Part shown: piece after piece, positions 32,221 through 45,066 of the stretch
Numbering within the stretch: position 1 is the stretch's first letter
Layout of the letters: each line of letters begins with the position of its first letter
Assembly (NCBI GenBank): GCA_010645155.1
Contig: CM021321.1
Location: 5,690,035-5,754,034, forward strand
DNA from: Tigriopus japonicus
Taxonomy: Eukaryota; Arthropoda; Copepoda; Harpacticoida; Harpacticidae
Reading direction: 5' to 3'
Length of the DNA stretch: 64,000 bases
Made by a program: the position numbers and the translations under genes
The notes under the pieces: generated by a model
What the model was told of the DNA's origin: nothing
The model's input: the letters and a program-made list of their open reading frames with translations, nothing else
The model's database searches: none

Positions 32221-32599
32221 CCCTTTGGATCCCTTAACTTATGTTTTTCCTCATACTTGTTTGTTTTCAACATCCTTTTCAAAACCCTTACAATGGCCTG
32301 CATTTCGGGTTAGGGTTTGATTTGGGGTAAGTGAAGGGAAGTGAAGGAGGTATTAATTAGCAAGTGATATCTCGTAAGAAAGTTGCAAAATTTTGTGTTT
32401 CTTGGTTTGAAAGTTTTAAGAATAGAAAAGGCTCAAGTTATAGTATTTCAAATGAAGGAAAAGGGACTCATTGTAAGCAAAGCTGAAAATGCCGATTTAT
32501 TAAAACATGCGTGAAAAAAGTTGGCCTACAAAAAAAAGCTGATTTCCAATTTGGCCCAAATTGAAAAATTCCGTGTCTTAAAAGGAGTAGGCATGGTAT
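32221..32599. other. No recognised feature
   Basis: Sequence between the RT remnant and repeat F. I see no structure beyond AT-richness. Confidence 0.4.
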
Positions 32600-32865
32600 T
32601 GAATAATTCGTAACAAGTTAGTGTGGAAATTTCCAAACACTGAGATATATTTCAGACATTGGAATCCTGGCAGAATACCTTTCATATACTGAATTTTTCA
32701 AGGTCAGATCTAGAGTTTTGAAAACCTAGTCAGTATACCTTTAGAACACATGCAGATACCCATTGAATCGAAGTTACTTGAAAATACGTTACTCAGGTGC
32801 TTAGTTACTTGAGTTTTAATGCTCCATTTTTGGCCCAAAAAGCGTAAGAACGGTCCAGGTAGGTG
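32600..32865. repeat. Repeat F, partial copy
   Basis: It follows the left arm of the 50715-51890 foldback in order: GGTATTGAATAATTCGTA, GGAAATTTCCAAACACTGAG, CCTAGTCAGTATACCTTTAGA, then TTGGCCCAAAAAGCG. It stops before the centre. Confidence 0.6.
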
Positions 32866-32896
32866 AAAAATTCAAATGTTTAAGCCAAAAGTATCG

Positions 32897-32920
32897 ATTC
32901 GGACCTACTTAGGTCCGAAT
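32897..32920. repeat. Small perfect hairpin
   Basis: ATTCGGACCTA-CT-TAGGTCCGAAT, an 11-bp stem with a 2-base gap, just 5' of family A copy 4. Confidence 0.7.
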
Positions 32921-32940
32921 TAGATTGAATACTTAAGTAG

Positions 32941-34860
32941 TGGAAGGAAGGAAACGGTTAAGATTGATGAATCATTTAGTGGAATGTATGTATGATGTCA
33001 AGTCAGGTGTTCCTCAAGGCTTCGTTTTAGGTCTGCTCTTGCCTCTTGATCATCTTTTTTGTTATTGCTCTTTGTAAATTTAGTACAAAAGCCAGTATTT
33101 CTTCATTTGCTAATGACACGAACTTAGTTTGTTGAGGAATAGGCAAGGCTTTAAAGATCTTGTCGAAGATTTAGAGAAAGTCTACTCTTGGGTTGCCAAG
33201 CGTAATCTGTAGGGATGTCATTCTCTAGTACAGTAAATGCAACTTTTTGCAATTTTCCCGTTTATTTCCATTTTTTGCAATTTTTCAGGCTTTGTGCAAT
33301 TTTTAGCAATTTTCATGCATTTTCCCGAGATTCCCGCCAGAAACCTGTTCCATTTGTGCAAAAACTGGTTTTGAGTACAACAATTATTCTAAGTGGCTAA
33401 ACTGGTGCCAAATATTTCAGTCGTATAGGGAAGCAGACGACAACTTTATGGGCTTTTGCAGTCCTTACATTGAATAATGATAAATATACGGTATCTGACC
33501 GCAGTTTGATGGCAGCACATTGGAAAGTGCATTCCGAGTTATCTTGGAGTTAAAACTTTTCACTGAGTCATTAAAGTTTGCCTCAAGTTCATACTAGTGA
33601 TGGAATTAATTTGATTTCAATCTGTTCAATCTTTTAGAACTGCCACCAATGCCATTGATCTTGATGGCACCCCAGGCCCGAAGTCTTCAATAACAGGTTC
33701 ACTTTTTGGATATTCTCTATAAACGAACGGATTTTTCGCAGAAGTGACAAATGTACAGTTTTACATGAATTGGCAGTCACAGCGAATTATCGCGCAAAAA
33801 TGATTGAACAAATTGAAAATCAGATTGAACTCTTTCAGTAGTTGATACTTATGCATTCGTATTTGGCTTCAATATTAAATTTTCGAGCCCTGAATAATTC
33901 GAGTCAAAAGCCATAATTTACTCCTAACGCCATGTACGTATAGTACTTTCCTCAAACTCGTGTGAAACGTTCAAAGGCTTGTGTAACGAGAGATTCTTAG
34001 AAAAGATAAACAAAAAAAAATCCTTTTGTTTACAAACAAGCACCCATCCACCTTTGTTCATAGATGGTTTCCCAGAATTCAATGGAACACTTCATTGTTA
34101 AGATGTAACAGCAAATAAACTTTGCAAGCCCCATTTAAGACCATTCAAAAAGGTCTTTCCCAGAATGGAGGTTTTGTGCAATTTTCAGTGCAATTTTGAC
34201 CGTTTTTTGTGCAATTTTTTGCGCAATTTAGGCCATTTTTTGTGCAATAGAATGACATCCTTAGTAATATGGCTTTAAACGGAATGAAATTCCGCACAAT
34301 GACGATTGGGCTGTCAAAAGTAGATCAAGGATTTCTTAATTTAGTGGTTCCGTGGTCTATGAGCAGCTGCGCCACTTAGAGAATGTATGAAAGGCATCTG
34401 ATAATGTATCTTTTTAAGAGCATTCATGGCTGTGTCCTAACCTAGGATCTGAGATCAGTTGTAGCAATCGAAGAGGTTTTACTTGCGGTCTGAGAGCACC
34501 TCCAAATCCAAGGGAATCTAGGCTTGTTCGAACAATGAAGTCCTCGTCTCTTCTTTGTCGGGCTCTTTCATTGTTGAATTTGTTGCCCATCAGTCTTAGT
34601 CAGGAATATCTGGGTTCCTACATAGCCTAAATCCTGATCCTCTAACAGCTTTAAAGCAGGGTTAGACGAATTTTCAAATAATATTTTAATATTTCTGATC
34701 AGTCCACTGTACAACGGTAGTCCAGACCTGCCAACAGTAACGCGTTGGAAAATAAAATTTTGTATAAATGTTAATTATCTAAATCATATCATGATTTGAT
34801 TGTTTTCAGGGAGTGGGATTCCTTAAAGCGGAAGTAAAATATCCACAACAAAAAAATATA
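32941..34860 (+). mobile_element. Family A non-LTR retrotransposon, copy 4, split by a DNA element
   Basis: Family A sequence at 32941-33210 (DVKSGVPQG block near 32996; active-site region near 33104 reading FANDT) continues at 34263-34860 with the MKFRTMT-like block, RGFTCGLRAPPNPRESR and the 3' UTR. The two parts are separated by 33213-34260. A deletion removes the HLEYASPIW block near 34325-34375. It is the most decayed of the large copies. Confidence 0.82.
33213..34260. mobile_element. 1.05-kb DNA element with short inverted ends and TTTTTGCAATTTT arrays
   Basis: GGATGTCATTCT at 33213-33224 is exactly mirrored by AGAATGACATCC at 34249-34260. Subterminal regions carry repeated TTTTTGCAATTTT or GTGCAATTTT words in the same orientation at both ends (33233-33315 and 34172-34248). 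GTAAT on both sides (33202-33206 and 34264-34268) may be the target duplication, but extra bases lie between it and the ends. No transposase was recognised. Confidence 0.7.
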
Positions 34861-35167
34861 TATTTACCCCATTTTGATGCCTTGGAAAGTTTTGAAAAAG
34901 TTCCGTCTTTTTTTCTGGAGGAAAATTTATAGATCTGCCCATACCTGTTGTCCAAGAGCTTGGGAGCATTTGAGAATTGTTGTTTGTTAATACATATTGA
35001 GAATTTCATCAGTATATGAAATATATGCTCAAAGAATTGTGGTTTTTAGAGTACAATACAATGGAAGCCAACAATATGAGTGAGAATGTTGTTGTATCTT
35101 GACACACATGATTGCATATCCTTACATGCTTTCAAAATATTTTGATGTCATACTACCACACACCAAC

Positions 35168-35309
35168 TTTTTTTTTTTTGGGGGGGGGGGGGCGGATTTT
35201 TTAATACCGCTACAAGGAATGGGATTCCCTGTAAAGAGAGTTAATGATTAATATAGTTTATAAAATTACCGTTTATATGAAATTTGATCTACCAATGAGT
35301 TACTGTTGT
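35168..35309 (-). mobile_element. Family A retrotransposon, 3'-end fragment on the minus strand
   Basis: Read on the minus strand it gives the last coding bases (AACAGTAACTCATTGGTAGATC), the 3' UTR with TTCCTTGTAGCGGTATTAAAAAATCCGCC cut short, then 13 C and 12 A. It is a severely 5'-truncated insertion that ends exactly with the composite tail. Confidence 0.88.
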
Positions 35310-38300
35310 TTCAAAAAGTAATGGAAGTGATTAATGCTATTAATTTTTTTGGTTCGTTATGAGCAAAAATTACTCGTGTACCTGCAACGCTGTTTTTTAA
35401 CATTGACCAAATATGTTGACTCCTGATCTTTTAACGTATTTTGTGTACATGAATTAGAGACCCATTTTAAACATAAACGAAATTCCGTGTGAAATTCGTT
35501 CATTAGTTTGATCGCGCAACCTCTCAAGATCATCATTACAAGTTCTTACATATTTTTGCCTCGTTTCATAGAATGAATGTTTTTCAAGAAAGAACATGAT
35601 TTTTTGACTTTTACGTTCATGTCTTATCGGAATTCACACATTTTGAAAACTTCTGTTTCAAAAGAAATGAAGAAAGTTTTTAATAAACCGCTCTCAATGG
35701 TCAAACTAGAACACTTGGGCAAACATTTTTTTGTGGACAGATTTGTTTGGAGGCATAATAAAGAAATGGTGCATGAATAAAATGAGAAACATGCGATAAG
35801 AACTAATACTATTCAGAACTACAAATAAATAACTTATTTGGCTTACTTTAACCTTTTTTCTGTGGAAAAAATTAGAGGTTTATTGAAGATGCGAGGTATT
35901 TATCAATGTTAGCTTTTTTTAAAAATCACTCAAGACAAGTCCATGGTTGAACTGGTATTTTTTTTCTTTTCAAAATGCCTTCATTGATTGTTACAAACAA
36001 TAGTTACTGGACGTTGACTCATCAATGATAAAACCAACGGAAGAATGCATTTAAGCCTTCCATGGCAATTTGGGTTTTACTCTAAATTACTTTTTTCTTT
36101 TATTTTTATTTATTGCTATAAATTACATGTTGACGAATTTTTTGCTTCAAATCCTGTCATGCATAAAAGTCAAAGGAATTTTCCAACTTGCAAACGTTAG
36201 GAACTGAATTAAACAGTGCTCGATGTAAATCATTTTGCCTCTAAATTAATTCATGATCTCCACACACAAGCTTGTAAAAGAGAATGAGATCATGGGTCTC
36301 ATCGACGCAAAAGTTGGTCTCCGTCAATCCGCAAGTCATTAGTTTTGTTCGTTGCTCCTCCCAAAACTTTGTAAGAAACGTCGGAACCTTGTCATACGGT
36401 GACGATTCGAGGAAATGGCGAGGACGAGGGCGTTGAAAAACTCAGCTCTGAAAGCAAGAGGAAAGTTGTTCTATTTCGTTCCTTGTTCCTCTTTGACGAT
36501 CTTGACGCTAACAGACCTCTCAAAATGATGCCTGGAAAAGCAAATATCCATACCAACATATGTTGTCCTATTCGCCAATGAACAGTCCTTTTTGTCAAAC
36601 TTCAGATGGACGTTCATTTTGAGATTTAGGTACTAAACGGCCTGATTTGGAGTTGGAATTTCCTTTTCTTAAAGATTTAAACCGTCAAGAATTCATAAAT
36701 GCGGTTTGCGAGTGAAATCATTTCCTTTTGATGAAAAAGTTTTTGTTGACTTGAAACACTTCCTAAATGGAAAGGGAAATCATTAAAAATACACGTTTTC
36801 ACTACCTAAGATTAAGAACGCATGAGGTGAAAACCAAAATGAAGAAGTCTTTTTATTGTGTCAGTAGAAAGTAAATCAATCAATCATCAAATCTGTTTCA
36901 GTTATTCAGCGATAAAATAAGCTCTTAATACAGACCAATAAGAATTGGATCTGTAAATCACTCCCCCAAACGCGCCAATATCTGTTCAGAAATCCGTCAA
37001 ATATCTAGTTCAAGTGAATGTACTACGTATATCTTGAAAAAAATCAACTTAGTTTCCCATGTGCTCAATACCTTAAACATTTTTCGGTCGGAGGTGGCAA
37101 GTCCTATAAATTAAAAGGTAAGGGAGGGGCAACGAAATCAGCATTGATTGATCACCATACGAAATACATAGAAGGATATCGTTCTGATTGGCCACGACTC
37201 TCTCGCCAGAGTTGCCGGATGACCGAAGCTCGCTTTCGACGAAGCCGCACTCTCCAATCCAACTCGGTTCCTCTCCAAATGCTGAAAAAATGTAACGGAT
37301 ATTTTGTTGGTTTGTGTTTGCCTTTTAATTGAGAATTTAAAACAACTTTTTCCTTTGGTTTACATTCTTTTTCAACTGAAAATAGGATTCAGACAACAGT
37401 TGTGTGACTAAAGACGGTTTGAACAAAGGTTCATCCGTATTAAGTGTCCCATGCCAAACATTGAATTACTCAAAGCACAATTATGGCACACTAATAATGA
37501 AGAAACATCAGTTAAAGGAAATATCTTTGGGTGTACTCGTAACAAATCTTGGTGAAATTGACAGCCTCGTTTAGAAACTATGATTTTGTATGTGGTGGTG
37601 GTGCTTCCACTCAAATTACGCACGCTCTGTTGTGAAAAATCATATTAACTTTGACCGCAAATTGCAAAGCCTAATAGTGACTGAATTGCTTAGACGAAGA
37701 AATCAAAATCTTAGGAAAACACCTCAACATTCCCTTTTAATTTTTACCAAAAAGTCGCTTTGATATTTTGTTGTGTCATACTTTTTTTGTCATTTGTCAA
37801 ATTACTTCTAAAATATATTAGACTTTTATTATGGACTACCCTGAATGTACGTACACGAACACAGGTGTGACAGTTTGACGATTTTTGATCGAACGAGGCA
37901 TTCAAAGTGATTCCAATTAAAAGCTTTACGCTTCTTCATTTGTATTGGATTGAGCAGTGTTTTCATCGAAAGGGAATGACAGAGCCATTTTACCCAAAGA
38001 TATCAATTATTTAGTCTCATATGTTTGTATTCTGTTTGTCGGTTCTTGGAGACGAAATGATTCGGATTTAAGAAAAGTCAAATATTCAAGAAAGTCGAGA
38101 TGTTTTGTGATGGCTATCCGTCCAAATAGGATTTGGACTATAAGATATTTGGACTCTAGAACTACACTATAAGATAAATATTAGAAGGGAGTATCACAGG
38201 AATTCATTTTTGCAAAAGAAAATTGCCTGAACAATGCAATGTTTTTGTCTCTGGGAAAATAAATACCGACAAAAGATACGTTTTCATGGATAGTCATAGT

Positions 38301-40400
38301 AATTCAATGCGTCATTCACTTTTAAGTGTTTATTTCCAAATGTTTGACAATTCAAAAACCCAAGGACTATTTAAAAAAAATTACGTTACATATGCATTAA
38401 AAAGAGGTCTACAGATTGACCTTTTTATAACAAAAAGCCGTTCGTCTTTGCTTCACCAATTTTACTATTTATGCAAACATGTGCGTTTTGGGGAATGTTG
38501 TTTTGGTGTTACCAAATGGATTTTTCTAGCGCCTTAAATTTTTAAAGGCTAGCTTCCTCAGTAAAATGTATTTTCGTTTGCCTGAATATTTGGAGGGGAT
38601 TTGATGACTTTTTCAGCGAACGCTTTCTCAAAGTCACCTGAAGCAATTCGTATGTTTCACAATTATATATTAGATTGTGATCCGACTCTTCTATTTAAAA
38701 AATGCCTCTGTGTATCATTCATCAATTTTGGAATAAAGGCATTTAACAATATTTTTACTGTCACTTGTATTGTTTAATAAAGTATGATCTCAACCGTTAA
38801 ATACCTAAATTTAAAACTCAAACTCTGAACGTGCATTGTATATTGACATCTACAATGAATTTAGATCCAGATTCAAAAGATCAAAATTCAAAAATATTTT
38901 AAATATTTGCATTTACTGATGAGCACATTGATATATCCTTAGGTACATGATTAGGCCAAGTAGGGTTCATTGAAAATCTGAAAAACAAATTGCGGTTTAA
39001 GAAACAGTTCGTCGTCGTGTGATTGCGATTGCTTTCTTTATCCTCACGTTCTGGTTGCCGCACCACGTCCTCAATCTCGAAAAAGAAAGAATTCGCCGTG
39101 CTCAACTTGCAGGTTTGATGTTCATCTTTTTTCGGGAATTGTCTGAAATAGCGAATAAAAATCAAGTTCGTCGGCGTCTCATGCCAGTAAGCCTGTTTTA
39201 AAGAAAATAAATCAGTTGTTATCGCGTTTCGCTAAGATAATACGAACCTTAAGCCTTTGACTTGGTGTTTTCGCGGTCAAACGCCGTTAGGCTCATCTTT
39301 GTCTGAAGTCATCGGAAATGAAATATTAGAGGCCGCTTCTGGAAGAAATGTTTGATCACCGCATGTCTTCTTGACAAATGATCTTTTTCCTAAAGCCCAA
39401 AATGTTGCTTGTTAAGACCAAATAGCGGAATGTTTCAGTTGATAGCTGTAACGGTTTTCAAAAGCGGAATAGGCTTGTGTGTATCACTCGCAACCTATTC
39501 AGAAAGACTTTATTATTACATTTTTTTCCTGTGTATTTTTTGTAGGTGGGCATTTCTTTACATGCGCAAAAGAGTTAATTATAATTATGGTCTTCCAAAC
39601 AAATTAAAAATAGTCTTCTTCGATTAGGTATAATATGTGCATTTGAAAAATTTATTTTGAGGTTTTAGAGCAACAAATGGTAACTAAATTACTCATCACA
39701 ACTTAATTTTGTCCAAAACCCACTCGACCAGACTTTAACATTCTTGCCTAGATGAACAGTTCTGCCTAGAGCTTCCATCCAAGAAGGCAAGCTCCATGAA
39801 CGAAGTATGTGCTCATTTTTTGCTTGGATGTAAGTGGGTTAATGTTCGGACAATTAAGATAACAACCAATATTGAATTTAAAAACTAAATCTAAAATTGG
39901 GAAAGTTGATTGGAAACTTTCGTTGTTGTTTCAGATTATATGATTTGCTAACTTCTTCTCTAACTTGTTCGGATTTCTATTGGATCCTTTACGGCTGTGA
40001 TCATTTTTATTTACTTTGATTATCTACAAAAAAGCCATCGATTATCGTTGAAATATTTAACTCTAACAAGTTCATTCCGACGGGATTACTGTGGACTTGA
40101 TGAGTTTCTTTGTGGGCAGTTTCATGATTTGATTGTAAAAGTTCGTCGATGTTGTAGAATTGAAAAGCAATGGCTCTTTTCTCTGTCTTGATCGATTGAC
40201 CTACTGGAGCTCGTTTTGAGGCGCCATGCTCGATCCGATTGTTGTCCAAAAACACCCGCTGGAAAATTCGATATTAGGAGTTAAACGTCTAGTTATGAAG
40301 AAACATTTGAAAACTCAATTTGCTTTCATGCCTCCGTGAAAAAAAAATAATTACACGTATGTAGCGATCAAAGTTCAAGGATTGAAAAGATGAGAACAAA
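35310..40400. other. About 5 kb without a recognised gene or transposon
   Basis: AT-rich sequence with scattered short open frames, none resembling a known family and none with splice context I can support. Repeats become rare from here on. The tract lies downstream of Antp (3' side on the minus strand) and may contain regulatory DNA, which I cannot identify from one sequence. Confidence 0.5.
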
Positions 40401-40460
40401 TAAATTGAAGGTCTGGAAAATCGTTGGGGTCAATCAGGTTTCGCTTTCCTTTCTCTTTGG

Positions 40461-40466
40461 TTTATT
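40461..40466 (-). terminator. Candidate Antp polyadenylation signal (AATAAA)
   Basis: TTTATT on the plus strand is AATAAA on the minus strand, about 970 bp past the Antp stop codon. Similar hexamers occur often in AT-rich DNA, so this is only a position worth testing. Confidence 0.25.
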
Positions 40467-40646
40467 TCAAGCTTACGTAGACTGTGCGATTGAAGATCTT
40501 GTTTGAGGGCATGGACATAGAATAATGTGTTTTGATTGGCTATTTTCGAAATAGAATTAAATTTTGTACTTGTGTTTAGAGCCGTTCTACCTCTCATCCC
40601 CCAATAAGTTAATCTCCATTTCAACGATGTTAATTCAAAAGAGAAG

Positions 40647-40672
40647 TAGTAGTAGTAGTAGTGGTGGTGGTG
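40647..40672. repeat. AGT/GGT trinucleotide microsatellite
   Basis: Five AGT units followed by GGT units, in what may be Antp 3' UTR or flanking DNA. Confidence 0.8.
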
Positions 40673-41433
40673 TAGTATTCTTTTCCCTCTCGGTTAGAAC
40701 CTAATACGGCTGCCGCTGGTTCTAACTTGGGAAGACGAGGTGACAGCTTTTCTCCGCCAGAGCCATTTATCACTGTGACGTGCTCACACAGCCAGAGCGC
40801 AATAAATCCTCTCACGTCATGCAGCCAGAAAAGAAAACTTGGTGGAAATTTATGTTCGCGAGATCAATTCATCTAAATGCCGTGGCAAGAGAGGAATGAT
40901 CATGCAGTAGTGTTAAAGTTACGTTCTAATCAGTTCTCAAGAATTCCTTTAAGTTTTAGAGTAATTTTCAGGCGATTAGCGGTGATGAAAATTCGCAAAC
41001 ATTTATGGAGCTAATACATTCCCCGCCTCTCTCGACGGTGTATGGCCAGACATTGCCATCAGAAAGCGTAGTACATTGTCTAAAGCTATTAATCAATGAC
41101 AAGTAACAAGAACTTCCATCTTCAGATAGTCTTCTCAATGTAAAAGAAGAAGAAAAAAATAATACTAATTTCAGATTTCTGGCTTGAAAAGGGGTGTTGG
41201 CTAGTTTTACCCGAAACAAGTACATTTGTTGTTTATGTACACGTCGTTTAATTTTCATTTGTTATGCAAATGCTTCACTAAACATGTAATAAGAAAAAAA
41301 TATCTAGAGAACTTTGGCATTAGCTGAAACAGGCTTGTTTCCGCTTTCATATGCTAAAAATTGGGCATCCCAAATGCATTGATGCGACGAATTTGGTCTC
41401 TGTAAATGCAGCCATAAATGTTTGTCTTCGATT

Positions 41434-41730
<297 letters not shown>

Positions 41731-43162
41731 TTACATTCATTTCGTCGATTGACTTAATGTACCGCAATTTACAATGTCCATGAACACGTCATAAAATCAT
41801 CTAGTACTTGGCTTGAGCACCCAAAAGCATTCTTTCGGACGTTTACGATCTACAGGGGGACCTTAACAAATTGTGACTTTCAAAAACTTTTGAATATTTT
41901 TCAAGTACTTGATGAGCGCCGGAGTTGTATTTTTGAATAAAAAAATCATTATCAAAAACAGTTCAAATGGATTCTTTTGCGCTAAGGATCAATATAATAT
42001 CGGCTTTTAATTACATTAAAACTTTAAATCTTCCCTCCTCAGATTGTTTTGTGAAGAGAGCTGCAAAACTCGGAAACAAACTTGGATAGTAAGAAAACGT
42101 TTCGAAAAATCCAATTTTGATTATTGTGTTTATACTACAAAGCAACATTCATATCTTTAATAAAATAACGTTATCTTTAAGAAACCTTTATTCTTCATTT
42201 TTTTTCTCTTTTTTCAAATACCTCAAGTTCCTCACATAAGACCCATATTTGACCCCAAAGAAAACAAACATTTTTGCCGATCAAAATCCATCCATTTTTC
42301 CGTATTCAGTTAACCAATTTAATTTACTCATTGATTTTATCCTATCTCCCTTCCAGATTTTACATGGACATATTATCGACGTATTCGTAACACAGAAAGA
42401 GTGAGGATGGTTAAAAAAGGTAGTGTTTTTAATATCAAGATGTTTTATTTGTTTTATTTAATTTTTGATAGGTGTTTCTCATTTGGGCTGGGGAGGCAAT
42501 CGTTTTTGTTCAGATTGGTCAAATATAGTAGGGCATAACCATTTGACCTGGTTATGTTGAACATGGATGAAAGCTGTAAATTATGTGGCATTTTGTGATC
42601 AGATTGCAAAAAATAAGCATTTTAACACTTTTCGTCAACTCCAGTGCTTGATTCAATAACAAAAGCGAATAAGCAAAAATTGTCAAAAAGGAATGGCTCC
42701 AAGGGCAAAAAACTTTCTTTGGAGACCAAAAAGAATTTCTACAATTTGCCCACGTTATACAAGTAAGATGTAACAATGAGGGCAATCTAGAGACCCTAAA
42801 TATTTCAGAGACATGTAGGGTTTTGACAGAAGTGGAATAAGTTTAAAGGAACTACCAACTTCTCCTCAAAAACAAGGTCTCCACATTTTGGACAGAAAAA
42901 TCGGCGCCTCAGTTGCTATCAGAATCAAGGGTAAGCGACTTTTTCAATGTTAAGAGTCTCAAATTGGAAAGATTCACATTTTTTGAGCAAACAATTACAA
43001 GGAAGAAGTGTGATTATAATATTTTTGGGATCTGAAAAACGCAAAGCTTATGATTCAGAGTTAGATATGAAGACCCTGGCTTGCTCTTATTGAGAGTTGA
43101 GGCTGTTTTAAAAGATTGCCAGCTGCCTCATGAGAACATTGCAACAGATAATAAAACTGTGC

Positions 43163-43220
43163 CCCAATATGCCAATAATACATGGACGCATTTTATATGC
43201 AAAACCGAGCCCTTGACCAG
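43163..43220 (+). repeat. Family G retrotransposon scrap inside the Antp intron
   Basis: ATATGCCAATAATACATGG and GCAAAACCGAGCCCTTGACC align with 30027-30080 of the family G element (NAWAHFLCETEPFT coding region). Only this piece is recognisable. Confidence 0.65.
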
Positions 43221-44049
43221 TTTTGAAGTTTAGAATAGGAGCAGATGTATTTTTTTAACGATTGTGACAAAATATAGTTAATTTAGCAGCTTTTCCCAGC
43301 TATGAAATGAAATTTGCGGTTGATACAAGGATGAGAAAAGGTCAGTTTTTACAGCAATAAACTAAGACAAGTGTTAATAAAATTACAAAAAAATCCAATT
43401 TTGTTACACTATATCTCAAAAAACTACAAATAATAGTAACAATAATAATACAATTTTGGCGATATTTTACAAAAATTTGGTGGCCCTGGTAATTACTTGA
43501 AATCTCATCACTGAATGTCTTTGGCTCATCCAGAGTCTCCAGGCCTTTTCAAAAATGCGTTTTTCAAACGTAAACTAGTGAATTGTTTCGAGTTTACAGT
43601 ACTGACATTTTTGAATCGTAGTTTATGTGTATGGTTATAGCATAAAAGCGACTTTCAAGCCAAGGCCTCATCAAAATCCAAATTATCTGGTACTTCGATC
43701 CAAAGAGTGGAATATACCAGGTTTTCATAAATTCAACTCCGCCAAACTTAAGGGAAATATGATGTCAAAATGAGAAGAATTTGGGGTCATAAGACATTGA
43801 AAAGCACAGATGTTTATCCAACATGTTATTTCTGAAATTGAAAGAATTCCAACTACACTCTGCTTGCTTCTATTTATGCAGAATGAAAATATTTTTTTGT
43901 GAGATATGGGCTCCTTTGCCCCAGGTGTAATTCTAACTTGACAATGAGGCATTGTATATTCTTACTTATTAAAGTTTTTTCTTGATCAACAAGAAGCAAT
44001 GCAGGAACGTGTTCTTTTCATCAGAGCAAGTAGCGACCCTTACTAGAGC

Positions 44050-45066
44050 CTGGCCAATGAAATCTATGAATACCTGACCGACAAGGACAGTCAGTCCAAC
44101 ATGCGGGAAGCCAAAGTTCATGATTAAAGGAAACCTTCCCTTATCAGAAACACGTCTAAACTAGTTAGCCTATTTGATAGTGCGGTTTGGTTAGTAAAAA
44201 TCATTGAGCCTGCTGCAAATGTGTCTAAGGCATTTACCTGATATGCAAAACGTGAATTTCAATTTGTATGGAGTTTAAACAAGGGCCAATTAATGTCACA
44301 TGATCGGGTGATTGACAACAAAATCTTAGTGATGTGGAATCTGGGCTTGCGCAAGTTTTTTCACGGGAGGTTGCAAGGTAGGGTTACCGCTTGGAGAATG
44401 GGTGCTTTGCTCTAGTCTATGAGCAAACACGAATGTGAGTTTGATCTGCAACCCTGCTCAGAAGTCACTGAAGTCAGGGATGCCTTGCCTTTTGGTGCTC
44501 TTTAAAGAAAAAACGGGTTTATAAAGAGTGGTAGACAGAGGGGAATTTAATTTCACATAGGTAAACTGGCAACCCCATCACCAAGTCAAGGCACTACAAA
44601 ATCAACAAAGAAGAAGTACTCTGGTTTGTTATTGAACTTCATCAGAATAAGCTGAATATTCTACTGAATGCTATTGACCAATCACCAACCACAGACCATA
44701 TAATGGCTAGACCTCGCTTCGTGCGAGAAAAAAGGGGACAACTTTGTTTCATCAGCTGGTACATAACACTACACCCTAAAATGGTGGAAATTTCGAACTT
44801 TTCAAAATTTTGCCAGCGTGGCCAAATCCTGAACAAACTCAACGTACCGTACGTACTTTGTTCTCGACGCGAGCGAGCGTCGTTACTTCTGAGCACGCGG
44901 TCGCCCTGAGATTTTGAAGCTAGCGCAACTAGGCCAAGTGATGTCCTTTTTCTCTCGCCGACGGAACGGGCCAATACGACATCTAGTCATTATATGATCT
45001 GTGTCACCAACGTGAATCATAGGCACCGTGTGTTAGCCTACGAATGCCAGTCTCTAGTAAGGGTAG
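44050..45066 (+). mobile_element. Repeat family C, copy 2, inside the Antp intron
   Basis: This is the uninterrupted counterpart of 4365-7010: the stretches 44099-44290, 44290-44690 and 45004-45066 follow the same order and lack the D1, MITE and D2 insertions. It keeps the translated blocks SHDRVIDNKILVMWNLG and CEFDLQPCSEVTEVRDALPFG, but has stops near the HD and SKAFT positions and after RMGALL. It lies antisense to Antp and carries its own hAT-like insert at 44690-45003. Confidence 0.8.
44690..45003. mobile_element. 314-bp hAT-like MITE in the Antp intron
   Basis: CACAGACCATATAATGGCTAG and, inverted, CACAGATCATATAATGACTAG are the termini. The flanks are the exact 8-bp direct repeat TCACCAAC (44682-44689 and 45004-45011). 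The family C copy near 6945-6955 is the empty site. The open frames across this element on both strands are incidental. Confidence 0.9.

Noticed and set aside
41847..41857. CCCTGTAGATC on the minus strand, matching 11 bases of the miR-10 5' region, in the Antp intron
   Set aside because: The bases after it do not continue the miR-10 sequence and no facing arm gives a hairpin. miR-10 normally lies elsewhere in arthropod Hox clusters. Treated as chance.
44703..44909. Open frames on both strands within the 314-bp insert in the Antp intron
   Set aside because: They lie wholly inside a non-autonomous hAT-like MITE and partly overlap on opposite strands.
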